Assembly (NCBI RefSeq): GCF_006968745.1
Contig: NZ_CP030118.1
Location: 1,624,654 to 1,688,653 of the forward strand
Direction of reading: 5' to 3'
Source of the DNA: Brasilonema sennae CENA114
GTDB taxonomy: Bacteria; Cyanobacteriota; Cyanobacteriia; Cyanobacteriales; Nostocaceae
Length of the DNA: 64,000 bases
Below the pieces are notes generated by a model. The model searched no databases. It saw only the letters and a list, made by a program, of their open reading frames with translations, and was not told the origin of the DNA. Of this stretch, positions 49,999 through 59,105 are shown in pieces (positions within the stretch are counted from its first letter, which is position 1; each line of letters starts with the position of its first letter). The translations under genes were made by a program, and so were the position numbers.

Positions 49999-50154
49999 AA
50001 CTTGCTTGGTTTGAAGTTTGCTACAAGTTGACTATTTCTTTATCATTGAATAGTATAACTCAATCATCTGAAGTTATTTCATATATTTTCTTTTTTTCTT
50101 TTGTCATATTTATTGATTATCGTCAAAGATCCAAGATGTGGGTGACAATGGTTT

Positions 50155-50991
50155 TCAAATGTTATCCTTAGATAAAAAATCTTGAATATTCTCAACAAAA
50201 GCCTTAACATTTTCAAAATGAATATTATGTCCGGACGTCTGAATAACTTTTAGTTGGCAAGATTCACAAATTTTAGTCATCTCTGTATTGACATCTATAA
50301 ACTTTTCATCCGATTCCCCTGCTAATAAAAGCACAGGCGTTTTATTTTTTATCAGCATTTTCCACAAAGAAGGTTGACATCCAGTACCCATAAACCGTAG
50401 TGATTTAGCTAACTCAATTGGATGATTTTGCAACCGGACTTCTAGAAGGCGATGAAACTGGGGATGGTTTTTAAGCAAGCCAAAAATCTCTTGATTATAC
50501 CAATTAGAGACAAAGGCAGCAAAATCATTTCTGCAAACACTTCTTTCTAATTTCCTGGCGATTTGCTCATCACGTTTAACTCGTTCTACTCGTTCTGCTT
50601 TTGTTAATAAACCAGGAGAGGCTGATTCCAAAACAACTTTAGGAAAACGGTGAGGAAAATGCAGAGCCAGGTATAAAGCTAATCTCCCTCCCATTGAATA
50701 TCCAACTAAAAAGCATTGGGTAATTTTTAAATTATCCAGTAAGCTGATGAGGGCATGGGCAGTTTTTGGCATTGTATAATACTCATCACCACGCAAAACT
50801 TTAGTTTCTCCATGTCCCGGAAGGTCAACTGTCAAGCAGTAAAATTTATCACATATTAAGAAAATTACTGGCTCAAATTCATGACTGTTTCCCATGAATC
50901 CGTGCAAAAAAAGAATCAGTGGTTTATTTGGATCACCACTGAACGAATAGTGAAACTGATAATCTTCACTAGTTTTTGATTTGGAAAGCAT
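50155..50991 (-). CDS. menH: MenH, 2-succinyl-6-hydroxy-2,4-cyclohexadiene-1-carboxylate synthase
   Basis: This 278-residue alpha/beta hydrolase has the oxyanion segment LFLHGFMGNSHEFEPV, the nucleophile elbow VGYSMGGRLALYLALHFP (Ser near 98), an Asp region LLLAGESDEKF and the final His in IQTSGHNIHFENVKAF. The MGGRLAL elbow and the overall length fit MenH, which eliminates pyruvate in phylloquinone (vitamin K1) synthesis for photosystem I. A generic hydrolase remains possible. It lies six bases downstream of the InrS-like regulator gene, on the same strand. Confidence 0.85.
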   Translation of the reverse strand: MLSKSKTSEDYQFHYSFSGDPNKPLILFLHGFMGNSHEFEPVIFLICDKFYCLTVDLPGHGETKVLRGDEYYTMPKTAHALISLLDNLKITQCFLVGYSMGGRLALYLALHFPHRFPKVVLESASPGLLTKAERVERVKRDEQIARKLERSVCRNDFAAFVSNWYNQEIFGLLKNHPQFHRLLEVRLQNHPIELAKSLRFMGTGCQPSLWKMLIKNKTPVLLLAGESDEKFIDVNTEMTKICESCQLKVIQTSGHNIHFENVKAFVENIQDFLSKDNI

Positions 50992-50997
50992 GTGTGT

Positions 50998-51396
50998 TTA
51001 TAAAAACCTATCCAAAGCAGCTTTAAGTTGTTCGAGTTCAACTTCAATATTGCCTTCTTTTGCAGCTCTTGCTATACACTCTGTTAAATGTTCATCCAAG
51101 ACAATCCGTGCTACCCGATCCAGTGCTCCCCGCACTGCAGCAATTTGTAGTAAAACATCAGGACAAGGGCTACTTTGCTGTACCATTGTCTTAATACCAC
51201 GAACATGCCCTTCTATACGCGAAAGGCGATTGACGATTCGCCGGAGAGATTCTTCGCTATGAACGTGAGCATGAGCCGAGTGTCCATGATTGTGAATATG
51301 CGGTGTATGATCTTTGTCTGTATCGTCAAAGAGTAAATCCTCATCCTGCTGTGATGTGGGTGGGGATTGTTTTGTTGATCTGTTCGATCCATTCAT
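50998..51396 (-). CDS. CsoR/RcnR-family nickel-type repressor, InrS-like
   Basis: This 132-residue protein has a His-rich N-terminus (TPHIHNHGHSAHAHVHSEES) and a DUF156 four-helix core. The metal set is His46, Cys78, His103 and Cys107. The spacings (32, 25 and 4) equal those of Synechocystis InrS (His21, Cys53, His78, Cys82), which represses a nickel exporter and releases DNA when nickel binds. No exporter gene is next to it, so the target lies elsewhere or the gene is orphaned. The six-base gap to menH suggests co-transcription. The metal (Ni rather than Cu) is inferred from the residue pattern. Confidence 0.88.
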   Translation of the reverse strand: MNGSNRSTKQSPPTSQQDEDLLFDDTDKDHTPHIHNHGHSAHAHVHSEESLRRIVNRLSRIEGHVRGIKTMVQQSSPCPDVLLQIAAVRGALDRVARIVLDEHLTECIARAAKEGNIEVELEQLKAALDRFL

Positions 51397-51644
51397 AAGT
51401 TTTCATATAGGTGCTGCGAATAAATAAGATCCTACCCTAGAGCAGAGAGGAGGGGGTGGGCACAGATGGAGTAGTAAATTCAAGAACAAATCCCCTATTT
51501 TGAAGTATTTGGGAGAAATATAGAAATATGAAGCCAGAAACAAACGTCAATGGATAGTAATTGTCAAGTCTACCTGTAAAAATAGCTATAGAGAGATTTT
51601 TCACTGTATAAACAACAATTAGGCTGAAATATAAGGTTGTGGTT

Positions 51645-52856
51645 ATGCGATTTTCCAAACGACTCCGGTCAATACGCCAACTAAGTACTCATGTGTTAGC
51701 CGTAATTTTGGGAGTTTTGCTAACTGTTGGCACTTTGCAAGTCTCACCCTCTCAAGCAGAACCAGCACCGAGTTCTGTCAGTGCTGCCTCACCACAACTT
51801 ATTGCTCAGAAATCACCAGCCACTGCTGCTATTGGTAGCAGTAGCTTTGTGACAGCAGCAGTAAATCGCGTTGGACCTGCAGTTGTGAGGATAGACACTG
51901 AGCGCACAATTACCCGACGCTCTGATCCATTCTTTGACGATCCCTTTTTCCGGCGATTTTTTGGTAACGGTTCACCACAGCAGTTGCCCCCCGAGCAATT
52001 ACGTGGTCTTGGTTCTGGCTTTATCATTGATAAGAGTGGGTTAATTCTGACGAATGCCCATGTGGTCGATAAGGCTGATAAGGTGACTGTTCGTCTCAAA
52101 GATGGACGCAGTTTTGAAGGAAAGGTACAAGGCGTTGATGAAGTGACTGATTTGGCGGTAGTCAAAATTAACGCTGGTGCTGATTTACCAATTGCACCCT
52201 TGGGTTCTTCAACTAAGGTACAAGTGGGTGACTGGGCGATCGCAGTTGGTAACCCCTTAGGATTAGATAACACCGTTACTCTAGGAATTATCAGTACCCT
52301 CAGACGTTCCAGTAGTGTAGTTGGCATTGGTAACAAACGCCTAGATTTCATTCAAACCGACGCCGCTATCAACCCAGGTAACTCTGGTGGACCACTGGTG
52401 AATGCTCAAGGTGAAGTCATTGGTATCAACACAGCCATTCGTGGTGACGCAACCGGTATTGGGTTTGCCATCCCTATTGATAAAGCTAAAACAGTTGCTA
52501 CTAAACTGGAACGAGGAGAAACAATTGCTCACCCATTTATAGGTGTGCAAATGCAAGAAATAACGCCTGAATTGGCAAGACAATTCAACTCTAACCCTAA
52601 TTCTCCGATTCAATTGCCAGAAATTGATGGCGTTTTAGTCATGCAAGTGGTGCCCAATTCACCAGCCGCAACTGCGGGAATACGTCCTGGAGATGTGATT
52701 CTTGAGGTTGATCGACAGCCCATCACAAAAGGCACACAGTTGCTTGACATTGTAGAAAATAGTCGTGTTGGTCAGCAATTGCAGTTGAAAGTGCAAAGGG
52801 GTAACCGGACACAACAGCTATCGATACGTACTGTTCAACTGCAAAATCCCTCCTAA
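51645..52856 (+). CDS. HtrA/Deg-family serine protease (HhoA/HhoB/HtrA type)
   Basis: The product has 403 residues from the ATG at 51645; a GTG six bases earlier is possible. A signal peptide ends near SPSQAEP, so the protein acts in the periplasm or thylakoid lumen. The chymotrypsin-like domain has His in LTNAHVVD, Asp in VTDLAVVKI and Ser in INPGNSGGPLV. One PDZ domain follows (about 290-395, DGVLVMQVVPNSPAATAGIRPGDVILEV). The single PDZ matches cyanobacterial Deg proteases. They degrade or refold damaged proteins under heat, light or oxidative stress. Paralogue identity (hhoA, hhoB or htrA) is not settled. Confidence 0.95.
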   Translation: MRFSKRLRSIRQLSTHVLAVILGVLLTVGTLQVSPSQAEPAPSSVSAASPQLIAQKSPATAAIGSSSFVTAAVNRVGPAVVRIDTERTITRRSDPFFDDPFFRRFFGNGSPQQLPPEQLRGLGSGFIIDKSGLILTNAHVVDKADKVTVRLKDGRSFEGKVQGVDEVTDLAVVKINAGADLPIAPLGSSTKVQVGDWAIAVGNPLGLDNTVTLGIISTLRRSSSVVGIGNKRLDFIQTDAAINPGNSGGPLVNAQGEVIGINTAIRGDATGIGFAIPIDKAKTVATKLERGETIAHPFIGVQMQEITPELARQFNSNPNSPIQLPEIDGVLVMQVVPNSPAATAGIRPGDVILEVDRQPITKGTQLLDIVENSRVGQQLQLKVQRGNRTQQLSIRTVQLQNPS

Positions 52857-52880
52857 AAATTTGAAATCCTAGACTGTAAA

Positions 52881-52911
52881 AGCCCAGCTTTTTTAAGAAG
52901 CTGGGTTTTTT
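52881..52911. terminator. bidirectional rho-independent terminator
   Basis: The stem CCCAGCTT / AAGCTGGG (52883-52890 and 52898-52905) encloses a seven-base loop. Six T residues follow on the plus strand, and A residues on the left give a T-rich tail (CTTTTAC) on the minus strand. It separates the convergent protease and SRPBCC genes. Confidence 0.85.
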
Positions 52912-52912
52912 G

Positions 52913-53299
52913 TCAAGGTTTTTTTGTTACCAGAAACTGACGCAAACTCAACAAACTTAAAGTTTGTCCCAAAGAAAGCGGTAAAACTGTCACTCCCTCT
53001 AAACGAGACTGTACCCAACCTTCTCCCCAGTACCATTCATGAAACCCATCTATTCCTTGAGAGAGTAACAAGCGTAAACAGTTAGGACGTGCCACATCTA
53101 CTTGATGATGAATCGAGAGTGCTCCAATCTGGGTAGTATACTCAACTCCAGAATGGAGTTCTTCTGGCATTCCAGTAGCAAAGCGACCTGTGGGCAGCCA
53201 TTTTTCTAGTTCCGTAGGACGCAGCAGACTGTCGCGAATTGCACTGAAGGATGCATCCACTTCTATCCGTATTTGGCTTTGTTGATAATTACCTAACAT
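52913..53299 (-). CDS. SRPBCC-fold protein
   Basis: These 128 residues form a START/SRPBCC-type domain (IRIEVDASFSAIRDSLLRPTELEKWLPTGRF, EELHSGVEYTTQIGALSIHHQVDV, then CLRLLLSQGIDGFHEWYWGEG). These alpha/beta cups hold small hydrophobic ligands. The AHSA1-like opening (sxsaIrdsLlrPteleKW) is characteristic. It shares a terminator with the protease gene. The ligand and role are unknown. Confidence 0.82.
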   Translation of the reverse strand: MLGNYQQSQIRIEVDASFSAIRDSLLRPTELEKWLPTGRFATGMPEELHSGVEYTTQIGALSIHHQVDVARPNCLRLLLSQGIDGFHEWYWGEGWVQSRLEGVTVLPLSLGQTLSLLSLRQFLVTKKP

Positions 53300-53735
53300 T
53301 TTTCGAGGATTACGGGAAGCGCGAGATAGTGTCTTTTTAGTATAACGAACCGCAGTGAAGTACTTACCACCAAAACGGAGTACCGTTTATGGTGGGGGCT
53401 TCTTGATGTGGCGAAGTCCAGGATTTCCAAAAGATTTCTACAAAGTCTCATTAGCGACACCTTCCTAGCCAACAGGAAGAAGAACCAAAAACCATATCGT
53501 GAGGTTTCGCTTATTGCTGATTAAAAAGTTGTAATTTCTTTCAACACCCTTACACAGTAAGCAAAAAAGATATGCAAACACAACATGTATTCACTAAGTT
53601 ACTGTCACTCATTCCAACCCACTCATCACCCACCTATTTAAGTTAAGTTAAGTTTTGTTATACTAAGATAATTATCTTTCGGTGCTTTTTGCACAGGAAA
53701 TTTCGGTAAGAAATTAAAGGTATAGGTTTTTTTTC
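53300..53735. other. spacer upstream of hslO with a hairpin
   Basis: These 436 bases hold a 12-base hairpin at 53367-53395 (CCACCAAAACGG / CCGTTTATGGTGG, one bulge). I see no open reading frame. The hairpin could be the end of a small insertion sequence that has been lost. No transposase remains. Confidence 0.45.
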
Positions 53736-54641
53736 ATGGCGGATCAATTAATTCGCGCCACTGCAGCACAAGGCGGTATTCGTGCAGTAGGTGCAATAAC
53801 AACACGCTTGACAGAAGAAGCAAGAAATAGACATAAGCTTTCTTATGTGGCAACGGCTGCGCTAGGTCGAACGATGACAGCAGGGTTGCTAATGGCTTCT
53901 AGTATGAAACGAACTGGGTCGAGAGTCAATATCCGCGTCAAAGGTGATGGACCTTTGGGTGGTATATTGATAGACGCAGGATTAGATGGAACAGTACGTG
54001 GCTATGTAGGAAACTCATCCGTAGAACTGCCTCCCAATAGCAAAGGTAAGCTTGATGTTGGTGGTGCAGTAGGAAAAGGTTTTCTTTACGTTGTCCGCGA
54101 TATTGGATACGGGTATCCTTACTCTAGTACAGTGGAACTCGTTTCTGGTGAGATTGGGGACGATGTGGCTCATTACCTCATCAGTTCGGAACAAACACCT
54201 TCAGCGATAGTATTAGGCGTGTTCGTAGGAGCAAACGGAGTGACAGCAGCCGGAGGAATACTAGTACAAGTTTTACCCAAAGCCGCTAGAGACGAAGCTC
54301 TAGTGGAAACTTTGGAATCACGAGTCGCCGCACTATCAGGATTTACACCTTTGTTGCAAGCAGGAAAATCCTTGACAGACATCTTTGGTGACTTGCTGGG
54401 AGATATGGGAGTTACGATCTTTCCGGAAACCCAGATTTTACGTTACCACTGCGGTTGCTCCTTTGACCGCGTGCTAGGAGCACTCAAGATGTTGGGTGAA
54501 GCCGAGCTGCAAGACATGATTGTAAAAGATAATGGGGCTGAGGCAACTTGCGATTTTTGTGGTACAGTTTACCAGGCAAGTCGAGATGACTTGGCTCAAT
54601 TGGTCGTAGATTTGCAAGCAGAAGCGTCGGCTGGGGTGTAA
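53736..54641 (+). CDS. hslO: Hsp33 redox-regulated chaperone
   Basis: This 301-residue protein has the N-terminal Hsp33 domain (MADQLIRATAAQGGIRAVGAITT, GRTMTAGLLMASSMKR, RVNIRVKGDGPLGGILIDAG) and the C-terminal zinc switch (CGCSFDRVLGAL, CDFCGTVYQ). These are the four conserved cysteines of CxC and CxxC. Reduced Hsp33 holds zinc and is inactive. Oxidation ejects zinc, unfolds the linker and makes it bind unfolding proteins. It is cytosolic and active under bleach-like or heat-plus-oxidant stress. Confidence 0.98.
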   Translation: MADQLIRATAAQGGIRAVGAITTRLTEEARNRHKLSYVATAALGRTMTAGLLMASSMKRTGSRVNIRVKGDGPLGGILIDAGLDGTVRGYVGNSSVELPPNSKGKLDVGGAVGKGFLYVVRDIGYGYPYSSTVELVSGEIGDDVAHYLISSEQTPSAIVLGVFVGANGVTAAGGILVQVLPKAARDEALVETLESRVAALSGFTPLLQAGKSLTDIFGDLLGDMGVTIFPETQILRYHCGCSFDRVLGALKMLGEAELQDMIVKDNGAEATCDFCGTVYQASRDDLAQLVVDLQAEASAGV

Positions 54642-54671
54642 AGTATAAAAGAAAACTTTTTATCTAGGATA

Positions 54672-54735
54672 TACATGATATGAGTGGAGGACATATCATC
54701 ATGTAAGAAGTAACTTCATCCAGAAGGGAAGTTAC
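54672..54735 (+). repeat. two consecutive hairpins after hslO
   Basis: The first pairs TACATGATATG (54672-54682) with CATATCATCATGTA (54692-54705) with a three-base bulge. The second is a perfect eight-base stem GTAACTTC / GAAGTTAC (54710-54717 and 54728-54735). There is no T-run, so they are processing or structural hairpins rather than a classical terminator. Confidence 0.45.
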
Positions 54736-54803
54736 GATGGCAGGGACGAAACTTTGGAGCTATAACAGATCGCTAAAGTTAATTGTTTATTTTGGTGTGA
54801 GAG

Positions 54804-56897
54804 ATGACAGAGCGGGATATGCCAGAAAGTTGGTTACCAGGCAAAGCAAGAGAGCCAGATAACAATATGACTAGAGGATACCGAAGGCAAGAATCTAGTG
54901 AAACACAAACGTCTGGAGTCGCAACAAGCAGTTATATCATCGAGTCTGTGAAACGCTCAAAAGAAAATGATTCGGATCAACTGTCTCTAGATAAAGAGTC
55001 GCAAGAAATAGTACCAGTCAGTAAAAGTTCTTGGACATTGCCTAAATGGACGAAATCGTGGGTGTTGTGGACGTTATTGTTAGCGTTGGTTCCTAGCGGA
55101 ATAGCCTTTATGGCAACAGCAATGTTACTCAAGCTGCCATCTGCGCCTAACTGCCCATCGATTTTCTGGCCATTGGCTAGTGCTTCGGTACGGCTAAATT
55201 GCGCTCAGTTGGCAGCTTCTAAGCAAACGGTAAAAGACCTTCTGCAAGCGATCGCCCTAGTCAAAGAACTGCCAAAAAATCACCCGCTTCGTGAAGAAAT
55301 TGACCGTTTAATAGAAGATTGGTCACGGGAGATTCTACAACTAGCAGACCAGAGTTTCCAGGCAGGTCGGCTAGACGAAGCGATCGCAACAGCTCGCCAG
55401 GTTCCAAAAGAGGAATCGGCTTATCGATTAGTGGAAGCAAAAATTTCCAAATGGCAATCCATCTGGTCAAGCGCAGAAAGCATCTACACTGAAGCAGAAG
55501 CCCAAATGCGTGACGAAAAATGGCATCAAGCGTTCATGCTAGCTTCTAGATTGTTGCGTGTAGATAATACATACTGGTCGATGACGAAATATGACCAGTT
55601 GAATCGATTAATTGTCAGCGCCCGAGAAGATGGTGAGCAGTTAGGAAAAGCGAAAACTTTAGCCGAAAACAAAACAGTCGATAATCTCCTCAAAGCCATT
55701 AAGGTGGCAGAGTCGATTCGCAAAGACAGTTACGTTTATCCCAAGGCCCAGCAAGCTCTTTCGGAATTTGGAGATAAAATGCTTGAGTTGGCACAGGCAA
55801 AACTGGACGGACGAAATCCAGACCAAGCTATCTTGATAGCCCAAAAAATTCCCCCCAGCACTGGACATCAAAAGGACATACAAGACTTTATTGCCTTATC
55901 TGAAGCACAGAGGAGTGCATGGTTAGGGACAACAGCCGGTCTAGAAACAGCAATTGCCCAAGCTCAACAAATAGAGGCAACCAGACCAAAATATGAAAAA
56001 GCGCAAGAACTTATTGCTAGCTGGCAACTAGAAATTCAAGATGTCGCCCATTTGGAAAAAGCAAGAAACCTGGCTAGTCTTGGTTCAGTGAAAGATTTTG
56101 CAGCAGCTATCACTGAAGCACAACTGATTTCAGAAGGCAACCCTCGTGCAGAGGAAGCAAAAAAAGAAATTGGTGGTTGGGTTGCTCAAATACAGACAAT
56201 CGAAGACCGTCCGTATTTGGATCGAGCTGATCAAATGGCAATGCTTGAGGATGCTAACTCTTTACAAGCGGCGATCGCACAGGCAAGTCAAGTTCAACGA
56301 GGTCGTGCATTGTATCCAGAAGCACGAAGAAAAATTGGGAATTGGACAGCAAAGATTCAAACTATTCAAGACCAGCCCTACTTAGACCAAGCAAAAAACT
56401 TGGCTGACAGTGGCGATTTACCCTCTGCTATTGCAACAGCTCAACAAATCCGCTCAGGACGAGCACTTTCTGGTCAAGCACAAACAGTTATAGATCAGTG
56501 GCAAGGACAAATTCGTGCAAAACAAAACTGGAACAAAGCACGAGAAATCGCAGTTACCGGAACTCCAGAAGCTTTGGCACAAGCAATTAGGCTAGCAAAC
56601 AGAGTACCGGATAATAGCATCCTACGCAGTGATGTAAGTATCGCGATTGACCAATGGAGTCAGCAATTGTTGGATATAGCTCGTGCTCAAGGAGAATCTA
56701 ATATTCCTAGAGCTATTGAGACAGCCAGACTGATTCCAAGAGGAACTGATGCCTATAGTGCTGCACGAGAACAAATTAGAGCATGGCAGGAATATCTCAC
56801 TCCTCAGCCACAAGAACCTCCACAGGAACAATCTCAACAAGAACCTACACAAGATTCTTATACTGAGCAACAAAGGGTGATCGAAGGACAGCAATAA
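54804..56897 (+). CDS. single-pass membrane protein with long helical repeats
   Basis: This 697-residue protein has an N-terminal hydrophilic region, one membrane helix (about 91-112, WVLWTLLLALVPSGIAFMATAML), and then about 540 residues of alpha-helical repeats that should lie outside the cytoplasm. A repeat of roughly 70 residues is visible: Leu-Ala-rich helix, AIATAxQIPxxxxxYxxAxxxIxxWQxxI. The unit recurs as LRQAIALVKELPKN, IEAAIAQ, DLPSAIATAQQIRSGRALSGQA and IPRAIETARLIPRG. The tail is rich in Pro and Gln. This resembles TPR-like scaffolds. It is a cyanobacterial type with no function known to me. Confidence 0.85.
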   Translation: MTERDMPESWLPGKAREPDNNMTRGYRRQESSETQTSGVATSSYIIESVKRSKENDSDQLSLDKESQEIVPVSKSSWTLPKWTKSWVLWTLLLALVPSGIAFMATAMLLKLPSAPNCPSIFWPLASASVRLNCAQLAASKQTVKDLLQAIALVKELPKNHPLREEIDRLIEDWSREILQLADQSFQAGRLDEAIATARQVPKEESAYRLVEAKISKWQSIWSSAESIYTEAEAQMRDEKWHQAFMLASRLLRVDNTYWSMTKYDQLNRLIVSAREDGEQLGKAKTLAENKTVDNLLKAIKVAESIRKDSYVYPKAQQALSEFGDKMLELAQAKLDGRNPDQAILIAQKIPPSTGHQKDIQDFIALSEAQRSAWLGTTAGLETAIAQAQQIEATRPKYEKAQELIASWQLEIQDVAHLEKARNLASLGSVKDFAAAITEAQLISEGNPRAEEAKKEIGGWVAQIQTIEDRPYLDRADQMAMLEDANSLQAAIAQASQVQRGRALYPEARRKIGNWTAKIQTIQDQPYLDQAKNLADSGDLPSAIATAQQIRSGRALSGQAQTVIDQWQGQIRAKQNWNKAREIAVTGTPEALAQAIRLANRVPDNSILRSDVSIAIDQWSQQLLDIARAQGESNIPRAIETARLIPRGTDAYSAAREQIRAWQEYLTPQPQEPPQEQSQQEPTQDSYTEQQRVIEGQQ

Positions 56898-56974
56898 ATT
56901 TTTAGAAAGCTAGCTACATATCTATATTGCTGGATATTAGCATCTCAGTGTTTCAGCCACTTACACTGCTAAGT

Positions 56975-57163
56975 TTAAAGGTCAAAAAGCTTTGCAATTA
57001 CCCCTGCAAAGTTTAACTGTTCAAATTGATTAAAATCTTGTGTCTCTACTTTAGCAACTATCAAAATAACTGGAAAATATCTGGTTGTCGGAGGATTTTG
57101 CAGTGCCTGAAACACTATCAGTCCGTGCATATGGGGTATATTAATATATCTTTTGAATCCCAT
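56975..57163 (-). pseudogene. response regulator receiver-domain remnant
   Basis: The 62-codon frame reads HMHGLIVFQALQNPPTTRYFPVILIVAKVETQDFNQFEQLNFAGVIAKLFDL. It keeps the pattern of a receiver domain's middle and end: the MDG-like loop after the phospho-acceptor, then PVI.L.AKV with the conserved Lys, then GVIAK-FD. The N-terminal third with the phospho-Asp is gone, and the last residues differ from the usual KPFDP. It is a fragment, so no function is likely. Confidence 0.6.
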
Positions 57164-57185
57164 TCAGCAATTGAGTGCTCAAAAT

Positions 57186-57220
57186 AAATGCCTTCCCCAA
57201 TCTAATGGAGAAGGCATTTT
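57186..57220. terminator. hairpin with T-run
   Basis: A nine-base stem AAATGCCTT / AAGGCATTT encloses a 16-base loop and runs into a short T-run. It could end transcription of the helical repeat gene from the left or serve the minus-strand remnant. Direction is unresolved. Confidence 0.5.
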
Positions 57221-57660
57221 AACGTTTCAGGTATGTGACATCTATTTATGTATATCTGCCACTGCCACGTTCACTTGAGATGTTCACGTTTTTACTACCC
57301 ATTAAAACGTTTATTTTTAATAAATATCATTGTTGGACTGGTGATTGAAGAGATGATATGAACATATCGGATAAGTTTGATGCGTAATCGTCATAGTTAC
57401 TTTGAATTCAGTCATCAAAAATTCTTCTACCCACATTTTGCGCTAAGACAGATTATGCTAAATAAGCACTCAGTATTAAAACGAAAGTCCTTGATTTAGC
57501 GCTAAAAATCCAAAAAAGTAACGTAACTTTATCACACGGTTCAGTTAGCGATCAAAATAAAAATGGCTGAGGGTGATCGAAGGACAGTGATATCAAATTT
57601 GCATACACAATAAATTTCTGTGTAGGCTTAGTAACTAAAAGTCACAGCTTGTGAAACAAA

Positions 57661-59076
57661 GTGGATAGAAATTTAAAAACCGATGTCACACGCCTTAACC
57701 CGATACTCGGAAAAATTCTGAGTCATGCAACCCAATTTTTGCAAGGTTTGAACGAACGTCCCGTTGGAGTTGTGCCTCCAAACTATGACATAGCTTCCTT
57801 GCCCAAAGAGGGGATTGGTACAGAGAAAGCTCTAGAGGCGTTTAACAACAAGTATGGTGCAGGGATTACTGCTAGTAGCGGTCCTCGTTACTTGGGCTTT
57901 GTGACTGGCGGTTCTACACCTGCGGCGATTGCAGGTGACTGGCTTGTGAGTATCTTTGATCAAAATGTCATCGGTGCGAAAGATTCCTCTGCGCCTGAAG
58001 TTGAGCGAGAGACAATCAGTTTCCTTCGCCAACTCTTCCAGATATCAGACTCCCACTCCGGAACATTTGTCTCAGGTGCGACAATGTCCAATTTTGTGGG
58101 TTTAGCATTAGCCAGACAATGGATTGCTCAACAGCTGAAGATCGATATTACTCATAATGGACTGTATGCTTTGCCCGCTATCAAAATCTTCAGCGGTTCA
58201 CCTCATTCGTGCATCAGCAAAGCGCTTTCTATGCTTGGAATGGGTAAAAGTCATCTACAAATTGTTCCTTGTTTACCCGAACGAGAAGCCATTGACTTAG
58301 ACGAACTCACCAAAAACTTGAGTCGTTGCCAGGAGCCATGTATTGTTGTGGCAAATGCAGGAACCGTTAATACCGCTGATTTTGACGATTTAGTGGGAAT
58401 TGCAGCACTCAAGCAAGAGTTTAATTTTTGGCTACATGTAGACGCTGCCTTTGGTGGATTTGCAGCTTGTTCACCTAAATACTGCCATCTGGTACAAGGA
58501 CTGGATACTGCGGATTCGATCGCCATTGATGCTCACAAGTGGCTGAATGTTCCTTATGATTCAGCTATGCAATTTACACGGCATCGAAATCTCCAACTCG
58601 AAGTCTTTCAAAATAATGCAGCTTATCTTGGAGTCCCGGCTGAAAATCCTGATTTTGTTCACTTAACTCCAGAAAACTCACGCCGATTCAGGGCACTTCC
58701 TGCATGGTTTAGCTTGATAGCTTATGGTGCACAGGGGTATCAAGACATCGTCGAGAGAGACTGTGAGTTAGCTCAACTGTTAGGTGAGAAAATAAGAAGT
58801 TGTAGAGATTTCAAGCTTTTGGCTCCTGTTCGTCTGAATGTCGTCTGCTTTACCTTGTCAGTTGACGGGCAAGAGATTCGATTAGACACCATTAAAAAAT
58901 TCCTGGAAATGTTGCACGATAGTGGAAAGGTTTTCCTAACACCAACTGTTTATGGAACTGTGCCAGCAATTCGAGCTGCATTCTCCAACTGGCGCACTCA
59001 ACAGATTGATGTTCAAATCCTGTGGGAAGCACTTTCAGAAACGATAAGTTCGTTTAAAGACTCAGTTATGCAGTAG
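57661..59076 (+). CDS. PLP-dependent group II decarboxylase
   Basis: This 471-residue protein (GTG start) belongs to the aromatic amino acid/glutamate decarboxylase superfamily. The PLP lysine is in IDAHKWLNVPYDSAM (near 291). Further motifs are GPRYLGFVTGGSTPAAIAGDW, SGTFVSGATMSNFVGLALAR, FSGSPHSCISKALSMLGM and LHVDAAFGGFAA (Asp on the PLP nitrogen). Substrates in the family include Glu, Asp, Tyr, Trp and 2,4-diaminobutyrate; which one applies cannot be seen. No strong ribosome site precedes the GTG. Confidence 0.88.
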   Translation: MDRNLKTDVTRLNPILGKILSHATQFLQGLNERPVGVVPPNYDIASLPKEGIGTEKALEAFNNKYGAGITASSGPRYLGFVTGGSTPAAIAGDWLVSIFDQNVIGAKDSSAPEVERETISFLRQLFQISDSHSGTFVSGATMSNFVGLALARQWIAQQLKIDITHNGLYALPAIKIFSGSPHSCISKALSMLGMGKSHLQIVPCLPEREAIDLDELTKNLSRCQEPCIVVANAGTVNTADFDDLVGIAALKQEFNFWLHVDAAFGGFAACSPKYCHLVQGLDTADSIAIDAHKWLNVPYDSAMQFTRHRNLQLEVFQNNAAYLGVPAENPDFVHLTPENSRRFRALPAWFSLIAYGAQGYQDIVERDCELAQLLGEKIRSCRDFKLLAPVRLNVVCFTLSVDGQEIRLDTIKKFLEMLHDSGKVFLTPTVYGTVPAIRAAFSNWRTQQIDVQILWEALSETISSFKDSVMQ

Positions 59077-59105
59077 CGAAATGTACGAGATATCTCCGCA
59101 AGCAT

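Larger units (their letters stand above)
56898..57660. other. spacer with a response-regulator fragment and a hairpin
   Basis: These 763 bases contain the decayed receiver-domain piece at 56975-57163 and the hairpin at 57186-57220. The right part (57225-57660) is AT-rich and holds no gene, apart from the upstream region of the decarboxylase. Confidence 0.5.

Noticed and set aside
51437..51658. Hydrophobic minus-strand frame upstream of the protease gene
   Set aside because: It covers the promoter region and the start of the protease gene, with no ribosome site. The hydrophobicity comes from AT-rich sequence.
53367..53395. Hairpin as a transposon end
   Set aside because: No transposase, target duplication or second end is seen. 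Listed only as a hairpin.
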